37,663 nt of DNA from Holophagaceae bacterium (GTDB lineage: Bacteria; Acidobacteriota; Holophagae; Holophagales; Holophagaceae): positions 10,435-48,097 of the forward strand of contig PMJK01000047.1 in assembly GCA_003158505.1 (NCBI GenBank), given 5' to 3'. Under the pieces are notes generated by a model. That model made no database searches. It was not told the origin of the DNA and saw only the letters and a program-made list of their open reading frames with translations. Below, piece after piece: positions 16,019 to 24,742 of this stretch (the first letter of the stretch is position 1; each line of letters opens with the position of its first letter). The position numbers and the translations under genes were made by a program.

Positions 16019-17509
16019 ATGACCGACAAGCCCACTCCCCTATTCTCCCGTCCCACGGTCCAGATGGGGCTCCTGGCCGCTGGCGCCGCGCTGGCCACTG
16101 TGCTGGTTATGGCCCTGTATTCCAGCATTTCCGGCCACAAGGCCGAAGCCCGGCAGACCAGTTTCAGGGTCGTGGATCTGGACGAAAAAACGGTCGATCC
16201 CGCCCAGTGGGGGAAGAACTTCCCCCGCCAGTACGACGGATACCTGAAGACCACCGAGAAATACGGCACCAAGTACGGAGGCGCCGGGAGCGAGGCCTTT
16301 CCCATCAGCAAGCTGAAGGAGGATCCGCGCCTGCCCATCATCTTCGATGGCTACGCCTTCGCCATCGACTACAACCGGCGTCGGGGCCATGCCTACATGC
16401 TGGACGACCAGAGCAAGACCCGGCGCGTGACGGAGAAGCCCCAGCCGGGCTCCTGCCTCCAATGCCACACCTCCAACACGGTGCTCTACCGGGAGGCGGG
16501 ACTGAAGGCGGGCGCCCCAGGCAGCCTAGACGACCCCTACCTCAGCCCCCAAGGCCAGGCTCAGGTCATGAAGGGCTTCGAGGCCCTGTGCAAGCTGCCC
16601 TATGCGGAGGCGGCCAAGTTGGCGAAGCATCCCATGGGCTGCATCGACTGCCACGACCCCAAGAGCATGCAGCTTCGCGTCACCAAGCCCGGCTTCATCC
16701 GGGGCATCGCCGTCCTGGCCGAGAGCGCCGAACCGGTGCCGCACCTGCCTTCCATCGAGACCTGGCGCAAGGGTGACCGGAAGGCACCCTATGATCCGAA
16801 TACCCAGGCCTCGCGCCAGGAAATGCGGTCCATGGTCTGCGGCCAGTGCCATGTGGAGTACTATTGCGGTCCCAAAACCACCCTGTTCTATCCCTGGAAC
16901 AACGGGCTGAAGGTCGAGCAGGAGGAGGCCTATTACGACAGCTACAAGTTCCCGGACGGCCATCGATTCTACGACTGGAAGCACACCCGGACGGGCGCCG
17001 AGGTGCTCAAGGCCCAGCACCCCGAGTTCGAGATGTGGAGCCAGGGCATCCACGCCCGGTCCGGCGTCTCCTGCGCCGATTGCCACATGCCCTACAAGCG
17101 CGAGGGCGCCATCAAGATCAGCGACCACCAGGTACGCAGCCCCCTGCTCGACATCAGCCGCTCCTGCCAGACCTGCCACCGCTTCCCCGAGGCGGAACTC
17201 AAGGCGCGGGTCGAGGCCATCCAGGACCGCACCAAGGCCTTGCTGGACCGGGCTGAGGAGGCCATCGTCAACCTCATCACGGACATCGAGGCCGCCAAGA
17301 AGGCCGGCCTGGACGAGGCCAGGCTCCAGCCCATCCTCGAACTCCAGCGCAAGGCCCAGTGGCGCGCGGACTGGGTCAATGCCGAGAATTCCATGGGCTT
17401 CCACGCCCCCCAGGAAGCCGCCCGCATCCTCGGCGAGGCCATCGACTTCGGTCGCCAGGGCCAGATCGCGCTGAGGGATCTGGGCGCGGCCAAGGTGGCA
17501 AAGAAGTAG
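16019..17509 (+). CDS. nrfA: Cytochrome c nitrite reductase NrfA (pentaheme, catalytic CxxCH variant)
   Basis: 496 aa with a membrane-type signal anchor (about 15-35). Five heme motifs are present: CLQCH (146-150), CIDCH (208-212), CGQCH (274-278), CADCH (352-356) and CQTCH (383-387). By order and flanks, CLQCH is the catalytic heme, where E. coli-type NrfA has CxxCK; here a His replaces the Lys, as in Campylobacter-type enzymes. Active-site context is kept: RGHAYMLDD (Arg), CHVEYY (Tyr), KAQHPE and GIHARSG (His). The Ca-site elements KAQ and VEYY are also present. It reduces nitrite to ammonium with six electrons. GGAGG lies nine bases before the ATG. Downstream it converges with the beta-propeller kinase. 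Confidence 0.95.
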   Translation: MTDKPTPLFSRPTVQMGLLAAGAALATVLVMALYSSISGHKAEARQTSFRVVDLDEKTVDPAQWGKNFPRQYDGYLKTTEKYGTKYGGAGSEAFPISKLKEDPRLPIIFDGYAFAIDYNRRRGHAYMLDDQSKTRRVTEKPQPGSCLQCHTSNTVLYREAGLKAGAPGSLDDPYLSPQGQAQVMKGFEALCKLPYAEAAKLAKHPMGCIDCHDPKSMQLRVTKPGFIRGIAVLAESAEPVPHLPSIETWRKGDRKAPYDPNTQASRQEMRSMVCGQCHVEYYCGPKTTLFYPWNNGLKVEQEEAYYDSYKFPDGHRFYDWKHTRTGAEVLKAQHPEFEMWSQGIHARSGVSCADCHMPYKREGAIKISDHQVRSPLLDISRSCQTCHRFPEAELKARVEAIQDRTKALLDRAEEAIVNLITDIEAAKKAGLDEARLQPILELQRKAQWRADWVNAENSMGFHAPQEAARILGEAIDFGRQGQIALRDLGAAKVAKK

Positions 17510-17580
17510 TTGTAGGCTCTGGCAACACAGCCCCGGGGGGGAAGGCTGGACTACCCCCTGGGGTTCGCCCGATGCGGCTC

Positions 17581-17613
17581 CCAGGGGAGCCCCGGATCCG
17601 CGGGGGCTCCTGG
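17581..17613. terminator. Weak GC-rich hairpin between nrfA and the convergent kinase
   Basis: CCAGG...AGCCCC pairs with GGGGCT...CCTGG around GGATCCGCG, with a two-base bulge. It lies between the stops of two convergent genes (17509 and 17634), where a bidirectional terminator is expected. No T-run follows on either strand. Confidence 0.4.
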
Positions 17614-17633
17614 CAGTGGCGGGATTCTTGTAT

Positions 17634-20600
17634 TCAGGTCCCGGCCCCCTCCGGATCCTGTTGGACAAGGATGGGGTTGGCCCCTGTTTGAATGCGAAGG
17701 ATCGCGTCCAGGTCCGTCGCTGCGCCTGGGTGGGTTTCCGGCTGGACCAGGGGAAGAGCGACCCTGAACATGGATCCCACATCGACGGTACTCTCCACCT
17801 CGATGCGGCCACCGTGAGCCTCCACGATCGAGCGGCAGATGTAGAGGCCCAATCCCCAGCCCTTCTTGGCATCCACTTCCTGGCCTTGCTGGAACGGGTT
17901 GAATAGCCGGGCGCATTGATGTTTGGGGATGCCCCGCCCCGTGTCCCAGACCTCCAGGATCCACTCCCTCTCCCCGAGGGAACTCCGCACACCCACCTCT
18001 CCTGTGGATCGGGTGAATTTGAGGGCGTTTTCCACGAGGTTGAACAGCACCTGCTGCATGGCGACAGGATCGAGGAGGATGTCCGCCTCCAAAGAAGCGG
18101 GGTCAAGACTCAAGTGGGTTCGAAGCCCCCGGGCCTCCGCCTTCAACGTCAGTGTGCCCTCCAGACTCTTGAGGATCTCCCTGGGGTGGCCGGCCTGCAG
18201 CGAAAGCTTGTCCGCCAGGGAATCTCCCCGGTTCCGGTCCAAGACGGCCTTGATAATGGCCTCCAGCCGCTTCGCCTCATGGGCCAGGACGCTGTACAAC
18301 TTCTGGACCTTGGGTTGGAGCCCCTCGGGATAACCCTGAAGCCTTTCGACACTGAGGAGGATGCTCGTCAGGGGGGACCGCAGGTCATGGCTCACCGTGT
18401 TGATCATCCCCATCCGCGACTCGAGCGTGTTCCGGAGTTCACGGTGGATCCATTCCATGGACTGGTTCCGAAGGGCCAATTCCTGGGTTCTTCCCTCCAG
18501 TTCCCGGGTGCGTGCCTGGACCTTATTCTCCAGGTCCCGGTTGTTCCGCTCGAGCTGCCGGAACCGCTGTTTGATCAGGGCAAAGCAGCCCAAGGCCAGC
18601 AGGACGATCCCAGCGCCCTTGGCCCAGAGGGTCAGGAACCAGGGCGGCTGGACCCTCAGCAGGACCGGTTGGGCTTCCCGCCAGGCCATTCCGTCCAGGC
18701 TCGCCCGGAAATGCAGCCGATGGGTGCCATAGCCCAACCCTCCGTAATTGATCCCGCCCAGGCCGGGTTCCAGGGGGTGCCAAGAAGCGCTCGGACCTTC
18801 CGACCTCGCCTCGAAGCGGACCGGAAAGGCGGTATTGGGGGAACCGGCGTCGACATGGACCGTAAGGCTCGTGATCCCGCGCGGCAGGGTCGCTTCCTTT
18901 GGCAACCAGGAAGATCCGCCTTCCCAGGTGACATCCAGCACCACAGGCGTCGGGGGAGGGAAGGTCGGGAAAGTCTCCTGGCGATCCAGGATGCAGACGC
19001 CCCCCACCATGCCGACCCAGAGCCGGCCCTGCTGGTCCTCCAGCGCCCCGGCCTGGTTGGTTTCGTCCGAAATCAGGCCCATCCGCCGGGTCAGATGGAA
19101 GACCCTCCCATCGAGGCTGACGAGGGTGATCCCCTTGGCGTGACCGATGGCCATCGTTCCCGTCGAGAGCCCGCGGATCCAGTTGATGCCGTAGAGGGGC
19201 TGGCCCCCTGCCTCCAGATTTGAAGTGGCCCAGGAGCCGTCCCCGGGCTCTCGCACCAGGAGGTCGTTGGAGGTCCCCACCCATAGGCGGTGGTTCTCAT
19301 CCACGTGAACGGCCAACACCTGTGACTTATCTGAGGGGTTGGCAGGAAAGGCCCGGCTGAAGGCTCCGTTCTTGAAACTGAACAAACCGAGGCTCGTGCC
19401 CACCAACAGGTCCTCATCCCGGGGCAGCAGGCAATGGACTGCGGAATAGCCGATCACGCCACGGGGGTCATGCAGCGCCAGGAAACGTCCCTTCGGATCC
19501 AATTCCGCCAGCCCCCGGTCCGTCCCCACCCATAGGCGGTCCTCCTGCCGAGCCATGCACTGGACGTGGGATGCTCCCAGTTCCTTGGGCCCCGGCAGGA
19601 GGCGGCCTCCGGAACCCAGGCGGTGCAATCCCTTGATCGTGCCGACCCAGGCTCCACCCTGGTCATCGGGGTAGAGTGCCCAGACATCCTCTGAAACCAG
19701 GCCATCCCGTCGACGCCACTGCTGGACGAGGCCCTTGCCTTCCTCCCAGAGGAACACGCCGTTGCTGCCGCCCACCAACATGCGTTTCCCGGGAAGCTCC
19801 AGGAAGCCGACCACGTTCCCAAGGCCCAGGTCGGCACCTGTATCCGGATGGCGGATCAGACTGTGGAGTCCCTGAAAAGGCTGGGTCCAGAGATAATCTC
19901 CATTGGTCCCGATCCACAGGGCCCCATGCCGATCACGGACCGCACAAAGGATCGAATCGCGACAGGGCAGACCCCGGGCATTGAGGAACTTGTAGGTGCC
20001 CTCGGGGCTCCGCAGGACGAGTCCATCGGACCCGAGCGCCAGGATGAGCTCGCCGTTGGACCCTATGGACAACTTCGTGAGGACCACCACCGGAGGCAAC
20101 CCTGGGAGCGATTCCACGCTCCACACACCCTCCTTGGTTCGCTTCAGCAGGCGCTCGGCCTGCAGAGCCCACAGCAGGCCCGAAGGATCCATCTTCAATT
20201 CGAGGATGGCACCGGGCTCGGTTCCCGGGGGCAGGGAGGCCTCCTCCAGCCGGGAACCATTCCAGCGGGCCAGGGTCCCCTTTCGAGTGCCGATCCAGAC
20301 CCCGTCTTCAGCGTCCACGGCGAGGGAGGTGATGGACTCGGAACGCCAGGGCTCAGGCAGGGGGACCCGTTCAAAGCGTTCCCCCCGGTTCTGGAACAAT
20401 CCCTGGTGGGATCCCACCAGGACCACACCCTGCCCGGTCTCCGCCAAGCAGTGGATGGCCTCGTTCTGGATTCCCTCATCCACGCCGAAGTTGGAGATCT
20501 GCCTCCCCCGGATCCGCGCAATCCCCCGCTCCTGGGAACCCACCCAGATGGAGCCCTCCCGGTCCTCCAACAGGCAGGTGACATACTTGGCCTTGAGCCC

Positions 20601-20918
20601 GTCCGCCGAATCAAAAAGCTGCGAGCCATTGGGTCCGAGGCGGACCAGTCCATCGCTCGTGCCTGCCCAGATGAACCCCTGCCGATCCTCCATCAGGGCC
20701 CAGATCTGGCTCTGGGGGAGGCCGTCCCGGTTGTCGAAATGGCGCATGGCCAGATCCTGGGCCCGGAGGGAACCCGCCAGGACCGCCCAAGCTGCGAACC
20801 GGACGAGCCAGCCTCGCCAGCCCCCCTTGGGCCTGCTCGCCCACCGCTCAGACAGGCCCTGCTTCCCACAGACCGATGGCCGTGGATCGCAGGGACTTGG
20901 ATGGGATTGGGATCGCAT
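17634..20918 (-). CDS. Two-component sensor histidine kinase with periplasmic beta-propeller (Reg_prop/Y_Y_Y)
   Basis: About 1094 aa. After a hydrophobic export segment (FAAWAVLAGSLRAQ) come some 680 residues of Reg_prop-type repeats with recurring IWAGT, IWVGS, LWVGT and AWVGT blades. A Y_Y_Y-like domain ends in LLRVQPPWFLTLW, then a transmembrane helix, a coiled coil (QLERNNRDLENKVQARTRELE), HisKA (NTVSHDLRSPLTS, phospho-acceptor His) and HATPase (NLVENALKFT, DTGRGIP, GWGLGLYI). No receiver or DNA-binding domain is fused and no response regulator gene lies nearby. The family usually senses extracellular ligands such as polysaccharide products. The start is uncertain: the frame is open to 20993, but the ATG at 20918 puts the export segment nearer the N-terminus. 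Confidence 0.9.
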   Translation of the reverse strand: MRSQSHPSPCDPRPSVCGKQGLSERWASRPKGGWRGWLVRFAAWAVLAGSLRAQDLAMRHFDNRDGLPQSQIWALMEDRQGFIWAGTSDGLVRLGPNGSQLFDSADGLKAKYVTCLLEDREGSIWVGSQERGIARIRGRQISNFGVDEGIQNEAIHCLAETGQGVVLVGSHQGLFQNRGERFERVPLPEPWRSESITSLAVDAEDGVWIGTRKGTLARWNGSRLEEASLPPGTEPGAILELKMDPSGLLWALQAERLLKRTKEGVWSVESLPGLPPVVVLTKLSIGSNGELILALGSDGLVLRSPEGTYKFLNARGLPCRDSILCAVRDRHGALWIGTNGDYLWTQPFQGLHSLIRHPDTGADLGLGNVVGFLELPGKRMLVGGSNGVFLWEEGKGLVQQWRRRDGLVSEDVWALYPDDQGGAWVGTIKGLHRLGSGGRLLPGPKELGASHVQCMARQEDRLWVGTDRGLAELDPKGRFLALHDPRGVIGYSAVHCLLPRDEDLLVGTSLGLFSFKNGAFSRAFPANPSDKSQVLAVHVDENHRLWVGTSNDLLVREPGDGSWATSNLEAGGQPLYGINWIRGLSTGTMAIGHAKGITLVSLDGRVFHLTRRMGLISDETNQAGALEDQQGRLWVGMVGGVCILDRQETFPTFPPPTPVVLDVTWEGGSSWLPKEATLPRGITSLTVHVDAGSPNTAFPVRFEARSEGPSASWHPLEPGLGGINYGGLGYGTHRLHFRASLDGMAWREAQPVLLRVQPPWFLTLWAKGAGIVLLALGCFALIKQRFRQLERNNRDLENKVQARTRELEGRTQELALRNQSMEWIHRELRNTLESRMGMINTVSHDLRSPLTSILLSVERLQGYPEGLQPKVQKLYSVLAHEAKRLEAIIKAVLDRNRGDSLADKLSLQAGHPREILKSLEGTLTLKAEARGLRTHLSLDPASLEADILLDPVAMQQVLFNLVENALKFTRSTGEVGVRSSLGEREWILEVWDTGRGIPKHQCARLFNPFQQGQEVDAKKGWGLGLYICRSIVEAHGGRIEVESTVDVGSMFRVALPLVQPETHPGAATDLDAILRIQTGANPILVQQDPEGAGT

Positions 20919-21110
20919 GGTTTCACAGGCCTTGGGCGCTGTCTCGGCATGGCGCTTCGTGAGGGTAATTTTGGGGATCAGAACATCTGCCATGACGACC
21001 CCTGTCGACCCGGTCGGCCCCGGGTCAGGCGAGCCGAGGGGAGGTCGCGGGGGGATTCCAGGGTGCAGGATGTAGACTCTGTCTCAGCTTTCCCTTGCTC
21101 AGGAGCTATC

Positions 21111-22400
21111 ATGCAGCTGAGCCAATGGGTTCTTGTCGGTCTACTGGCGATGCCCGCCGTTCTCGCGGCGCAAGCGGCGCCCATGAAAGCCATCCAGGGG
21201 GAGTTGGACCGGATCTACCCCGCCCTGGATGCCCTCTACCTGGACCTGCACCAGCATCCGGAGTTGTCCGGCCAGGAGGTGAAGACGGCCGTGAAGATGG
21301 CCGACCAGATGCGGAAGGCCGGGTTCGAGGTCACCACCGATGTCGGTGGCACCGGCGTGGTGGGCGTGCTGCGGAACGGCCAGGGGCCGACCCTCCTCCT
21401 CCGTACGGAACTGGACGCGCTGCCCGTGCAGGAGAAGACGGGGCTGGCTTATGCCAGCCAGGAACCCGGGGTCATGCACGCCTGCGGCCATGACCTCCAC
21501 ATGACCACCTTGACCGGTGCCGCCTCGGTCCTGAACCGTCTGCGGGACCGCTGGCGCGGCACCCTGGTCCTGGTGGCTCAGCCCGCGGAAGAGACCGTGG
21601 GCGGCGCCCGGGCCATGATCGCGGATGGTCTCTTCACCCGGTTCCCGAGACCCGATTTCGCCCTGGCGATCCACGACAGCGGCAGTGTCCCCGCGGGCCG
21701 GATCGCCTGGGTGGAGGGCTACGCCTACGCCAACGTGGACAGCGTGGACATCACCCTCTTCGGCAAGGGCGGCCACGGCGTCGCGCCCCACACCACGGTG
21801 GATCCCATCGTCCTCGCGGCCCGGACCATCCTCGCCCTGCAGACCCTCATCGCCCGGGAAAAGGACCCCATGGAACCCGGCGTGATCACCGTGGGCTCCA
21901 TCCACGCGGGCAACAAACACAACATCATCCCTGACGAGGCCAGGTTGCAGCTGACCGTCCGCAGCTACGCCCCGGCGGTGCGCAAGCAGCTGCTGGACGG
22001 CATCGTCCGCATCGTGAAGGCCGAGGCCACGGCAGGCCATTCCCCCAGGGAGCCCCTCATCGCGTTCAGCGAGGGCCAGGACGCGCTCTACAACGATCCG
22101 GCCTTCACCCGGCGGCTGGTGGCGGCCATCGGTAAAGGTTTGGGACCCGACAACGTGGTGGCGGGCAAGGCTGTCATGGGCGCCGAGGACTTCGGCGAAT
22201 TCGGGAAGGCCGCGGGCATCCCCTCGGCCATGCTCAGCCTCGGGGCCGTGGAACCGGTCCGGTTCAAAGCCGCCCTGGCCTCCGGAGAAGCGCTGCCCTC
22301 GCCCCATTCGCCCCTGTTCGCACCCGACAGGGAACGCAGCATCCGCACCGGCGCGGAGGCACTGATACTAGCGGCACTGGAGGTGCTGGCGGTGCCCTGA
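21111..22400 (+). CDS. Secreted M20 family amidohydrolase (N-acyl amino acid/peptide hydrolase)
   Basis: 429 aa. Signal peptide (about 1-20, ending in LAAQAAP) followed by the M20D fold: LHQHPELSGQE, LRTELDALPVQEKTGL, ACGHDLHM (metal His/Asp), AQPAEETVGGARAM (metal Glu pair), HDSG, GKGGHG, and a final AEDFGEF. Family members remove acyl groups from amino acids or dipeptides; export suggests processing of periplasmic compounds. The ATG at 21111 has AGGAG five bases upstream. The frame is open far upstream, but that region is antisense to the histidine kinase. The stop TGA at 22398-22400 is six bases before the remnant of an nrfA-like gene. Confidence 0.92.
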   Translation: MQLSQWVLVGLLAMPAVLAAQAAPMKAIQGELDRIYPALDALYLDLHQHPELSGQEVKTAVKMADQMRKAGFEVTTDVGGTGVVGVLRNGQGPTLLLRTELDALPVQEKTGLAYASQEPGVMHACGHDLHMTTLTGAASVLNRLRDRWRGTLVLVAQPAEETVGGARAMIADGLFTRFPRPDFALAIHDSGSVPAGRIAWVEGYAYANVDSVDITLFGKGGHGVAPHTTVDPIVLAARTILALQTLIAREKDPMEPGVITVGSIHAGNKHNIIPDEARLQLTVRSYAPAVRKQLLDGIVRIVKAEATAGHSPREPLIAFSEGQDALYNDPAFTRRLVAAIGKGLGPDNVVAGKAVMGAEDFGEFGKAAGIPSAMLSLGAVEPVRFKAALASGEALPSPHSPLFAPDRERSIRTGAEALILAALEVLAVP

Positions 22401-22406
22401 GGAAGG

Positions 22407-22652
22407 ATCCAAGCGATCTGGAAGATCAGTCTGTATGAGACCAAGCGCGATCCCATCCATGAACGCACCGCAAGACCTGATGCCGCGACGATATTGAAAA
22501 CGCCGACTATGCCGTAGGCTTCCATACCCCCCAAGGAAGTGGCCCGCTTCCTCAGTGAAGCCATCAGCTTTGACTGTCATGAGCAGGCGGTCATGGGGGA
22601 TTTGATTATTGGTAAGGTCACGAAGAGAGAGCAAAGCTTCAAAAATCAATAG
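22407..22652 (+). pseudogene. Frameshifted C-terminal remnant of a second nrfA-like gene
   Basis: Translated in pieces, this stretch aligns to residues about 422-496 of the NrfA in this window. IQAIWKISLYETKRDPIHE matches IEAAKKAGLDEARLQPILE; ENADYAVGFHTP matches ENSMGFHAP; EVARFLSEAISF matches EAARILGEAIDF; and a tail ending GKVTKRE matches AAKVAKK before TAG at 22650-22652. The frame is broken around 22465-22500 and again near 22531-22536, where one extra A is present. At the DNA level the GGCTTCCA...CTTTG block resembles nrfA 17396-17450 closely. Divergence is too high for a recent copy of the neighbouring nrfA. No heme motif remains. It directly follows the M20 gene, so a deletion or insertion event removed the rest. 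Confidence 0.7.
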
Positions 22653-22761
22653 GCGGCGCTGAATCTCTGCGCTCCCTAATATCATTGTCGGTTTAACGAA
22701 ATATGTTTATCGGACCAGGAGCTTGCGCCTTGGGTTGGGTTGAACGCAGAGGTGAAATTCA

Positions 22762-23607
22762 CTAGAAGGGAACTGAAAATGTTTCAAGGTCGGCCAGGAA
22801 GGATTCGACGCCATTATTCTTCCTCGAAAAGCATTTAGCGATAGGCATGATCATTCCTGTCCTTTCAATACGCTGTTTCATCTTGTTGACGCGTTCCACC
22901 CATGGCCCATCAAGCAGGACATAGTCACAACAATTTATCGGCATGGCCGCGTGCATTAGGTCAATGACATCATTTTTGGAGATTGATGCTGAACTGTCCA
23001 AGGTAAATCCTCGAAACAGCTCTCCCAAAATGACCATAGTTCTAGTTCGGTTATTGCCCGGGAGAGTAATCTTTGCCTTTCGAAGGTAATCGGAATCTTC
23101 CCGAATAGATTTGTGCCCTTCAATGATCATCTGGGTAACTTCGTCGATCGTTCGTGTCAGATCATTACGATTGATGTGAGTCATTGAGATGAAGCCTTCC
23201 ATGGTAAATCCATGGGGAGCGTCTTGGGCACGCTCCGCGAAGAGTTTGAGTTGTGGCAAATCAGCAGAAGGCCAAAACCTGCGGAGGCTGTTTTGTTCAC
23301 CTAGTTCTTGCTCATGAACCTTGTCCAGCGCAAAGTCCGTAAGAAACAGATTTGGCAAAAGGCGTTCAATAAATTGTTCTGCATTTGAACAATGTCGAGC
23401 ATCTTCCGCCCGAGTAAATTCACCGAGAGAAATATTTGAAAGAAGAAGAGTTCCTCCCTTAGACATAAGGGAGTTCACAAGCCGATCTTGAAGATAGTGA
23501 TCGTCAGAAAACAATCGAATAGCCCAATGATCAAGATAGACGGTTGGAGAATCGAAGCTCTGCCTCACATGAACGCCATCAGGAGCATCAAAGAAATTGA
23601 TTGGCAT
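22762..23607 (-). CDS. PIN-like domain protein, AT-rich, likely acquired
   Basis: 281 aa, soluble. An N-terminal segment VYLDHWAIRLFSDD followed by LLLSNISLGEF, and a later NDVIDLMHAAMPINCCDYVLLD, place acidic residues (Asp, Glu, Asp, Asp) as in PIN-fold ribonucleases. This is an assignment by eye; no close family is recognised. The gene is visibly AT-richer than all neighbours (one 60-base line near 23341 is about 37% GC) and uses different codons, a sign of transfer. It begins 10 bases after the WYL regulator gene with no clear Shine-Dalgarno, so translation probably depends on that gene. PIN proteins serve as toxins, RNA-processing enzymes and defence effectors; which applies here is open. 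Confidence 0.7.
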   Translation of the reverse strand: MPINFFDAPDGVHVRQSFDSPTVYLDHWAIRLFSDDHYLQDRLVNSLMSKGGTLLLSNISLGEFTRAEDARHCSNAEQFIERLLPNLFLTDFALDKVHEQELGEQNSLRRFWPSADLPQLKLFAERAQDAPHGFTMEGFISMTHINRNDLTRTIDEVTQMIIEGHKSIREDSDYLRKAKITLPGNNRTRTMVILGELFRGFTLDSSASISKNDVIDLMHAAMPINCCDYVLLDGPWVERVNKMKQRIERTGMIMPIAKCFSRKNNGVESFLADLETFSVPF

Positions 23608-23617
23608 ATAGTGAAAC

Positions 23618-24676
23618 CTAACGGTATTTGGCCGTCATAGCCTTCAGTGTCTTGGCGATGTGATCCCTCAGCGCTTTAGGCTCGATGACCTCCGCATCGG
23701 CCCCGAACTGCAGAACAAATCGAGTGGGGCCGGACAGTTCGGTGGCGTGGAAGCTCAGCAGTACGGTGCCGCCCTTTTCTTTGCGGACCGTGACGCCAGG
23801 CAGGGCGGGGGGGGCGTCCTGGAGGGCCTGGGGCCAGTTGGTGCCGCCGACGCGCACGCTCACGCGGAAGGGCGCCCCGGGGCTGAACCAGCCGCCGATC
23901 TGCAGGTCCCGGGCCTGCTCCATGGGGACCTTGTCAGGGATGAGGCCGCGCTTGCTGAGGGCCTTCGCCTCCTCGATGCGGGCCAGGCGGAAGTGCCGAG
24001 GTTCCTGCTTGGCGGGGTCCCAGGCCAGGAGGAAGGCGCCGCCGGAAAACACATCGTGGGTCAGGGTGAAGGGCACGACGGTACGGGCGCTGGTGCGCCC
24101 CGTGGACGCGGCCTTGTAGGTCAGCTCCAGCTCGCGGGGCCCTTCGGGATGGCCCAGGGCCAGCAGGACCTGGGTGAGCATTTTGGTGTCCAGGGCCTGC
24201 TGGTCGTCGGCGCCGCCGCGCACGCAGACGTGCGCCTGCAGGGCGCGGAAGAGATCCCGGTCGCGGGTGCTGAGGTGGCTGTCCGCCAGGGTGCGCAGGC
24301 CCTCCAGCTGATCGAACCAGAGCTCCGTAGCGGTGCCTTTCAGGGCCATGAGGGCAACCTCGAGTGCCATGCGGGCGTGGGGCGTGATGCGGCTATCCCA
24401 GTCCGGGGCCTTCTCCAAGGTGAAGTGGATGAGCGCGGGCCGGCCCTCCCGGCCCTTGCCGAAGCGGGCGCCCTGCTCCTCCAGCAACTGGATGGCACGA
24501 TCCACCGTGCGCATGGCCACGTCGCCTAGGCGGCGGGCTAGGCCCGCCTTGGTGATGCCCCGTCCTCCGGCATCGCGAATGGCCTCCAGCACCACCTGCA
24601 GCCGCTCCGGCTTCACCAGGTGGCCGCCGTCGGGCCGGGGGGATTCGAGGACTTTGCGGGACGCGGGACGGGTCAT
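23618..24676 (-). CDS. WYL-domain transcriptional regulator
   Basis: 352 aa. An N-terminal winged helix (about 18-70: LQVVLEAIRDAGGRGITKAGLARRL-type helices, then AMRTVDRAIQLLEEQG) is followed by a linker, a WYL domain (ELTYKAASTGRTSART then HDVFSGGAFLLAWDP and HFRLARI) and a C-terminal WCX-like extension ending in ADAEVIEPKALRDHI. WYL regulators bind nucleic-acid or nucleotide ligands and often control defence or DNA-damage genes. The start at 24676 has a strong GGAGG five bases upstream; the longer frame to 24721 lacks one. It lies 66 bases after chrA and 10 before the PIN-like gene, and its base composition is native, unlike the PIN-like gene. Confidence 0.87.
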   Translation of the reverse strand: MTRPASRKVLESPRPDGGHLVKPERLQVVLEAIRDAGGRGITKAGLARRLGDVAMRTVDRAIQLLEEQGARFGKGREGRPALIHFTLEKAPDWDSRITPHARMALEVALMALKGTATELWFDQLEGLRTLADSHLSTRDRDLFRALQAHVCVRGGADDQQALDTKMLTQVLLALGHPEGPRELELTYKAASTGRTSARTVVPFTLTHDVFSGGAFLLAWDPAKQEPRHFRLARIEEAKALSKRGLIPDKVPMEQARDLQIGGWFSPGAPFRVSVRVGGTNWPQALQDAPPALPGVTVRKEKGGTVLLSFHATELSGPTRFVLQFGADAEVIEPKALRDHIAKTLKAMTAKYR

Positions 24677-24742
24677 GGCGACCTCCGGACCCAGGATTGG
24701 CCAGCCAATGTCCAATGACAAGGGCTAGTTGTCGGGGCCGGA

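Noticed and set aside
17916..19223. Long open frame antisense to the beta-propeller kinase
   Set aside because: No domain, and the translation is a typical GC-rich shadow; the opposite strand has clear HisKA and HATPase motifs.
19848..21110. Upstream extension of the M20 amidohydrolase frame
   Set aside because: The region is antisense to the kinase gene, and the amidohydrolase has a good start (ATG 21111) with a Shine-Dalgarno and signal peptide.
22368..22685. Minus-strand open frame over the gap after the M20 gene
   Set aside because: It is the antisense of the nrfA-like remnant; its translation resembles the antisense of the intact nrfA C-terminus.
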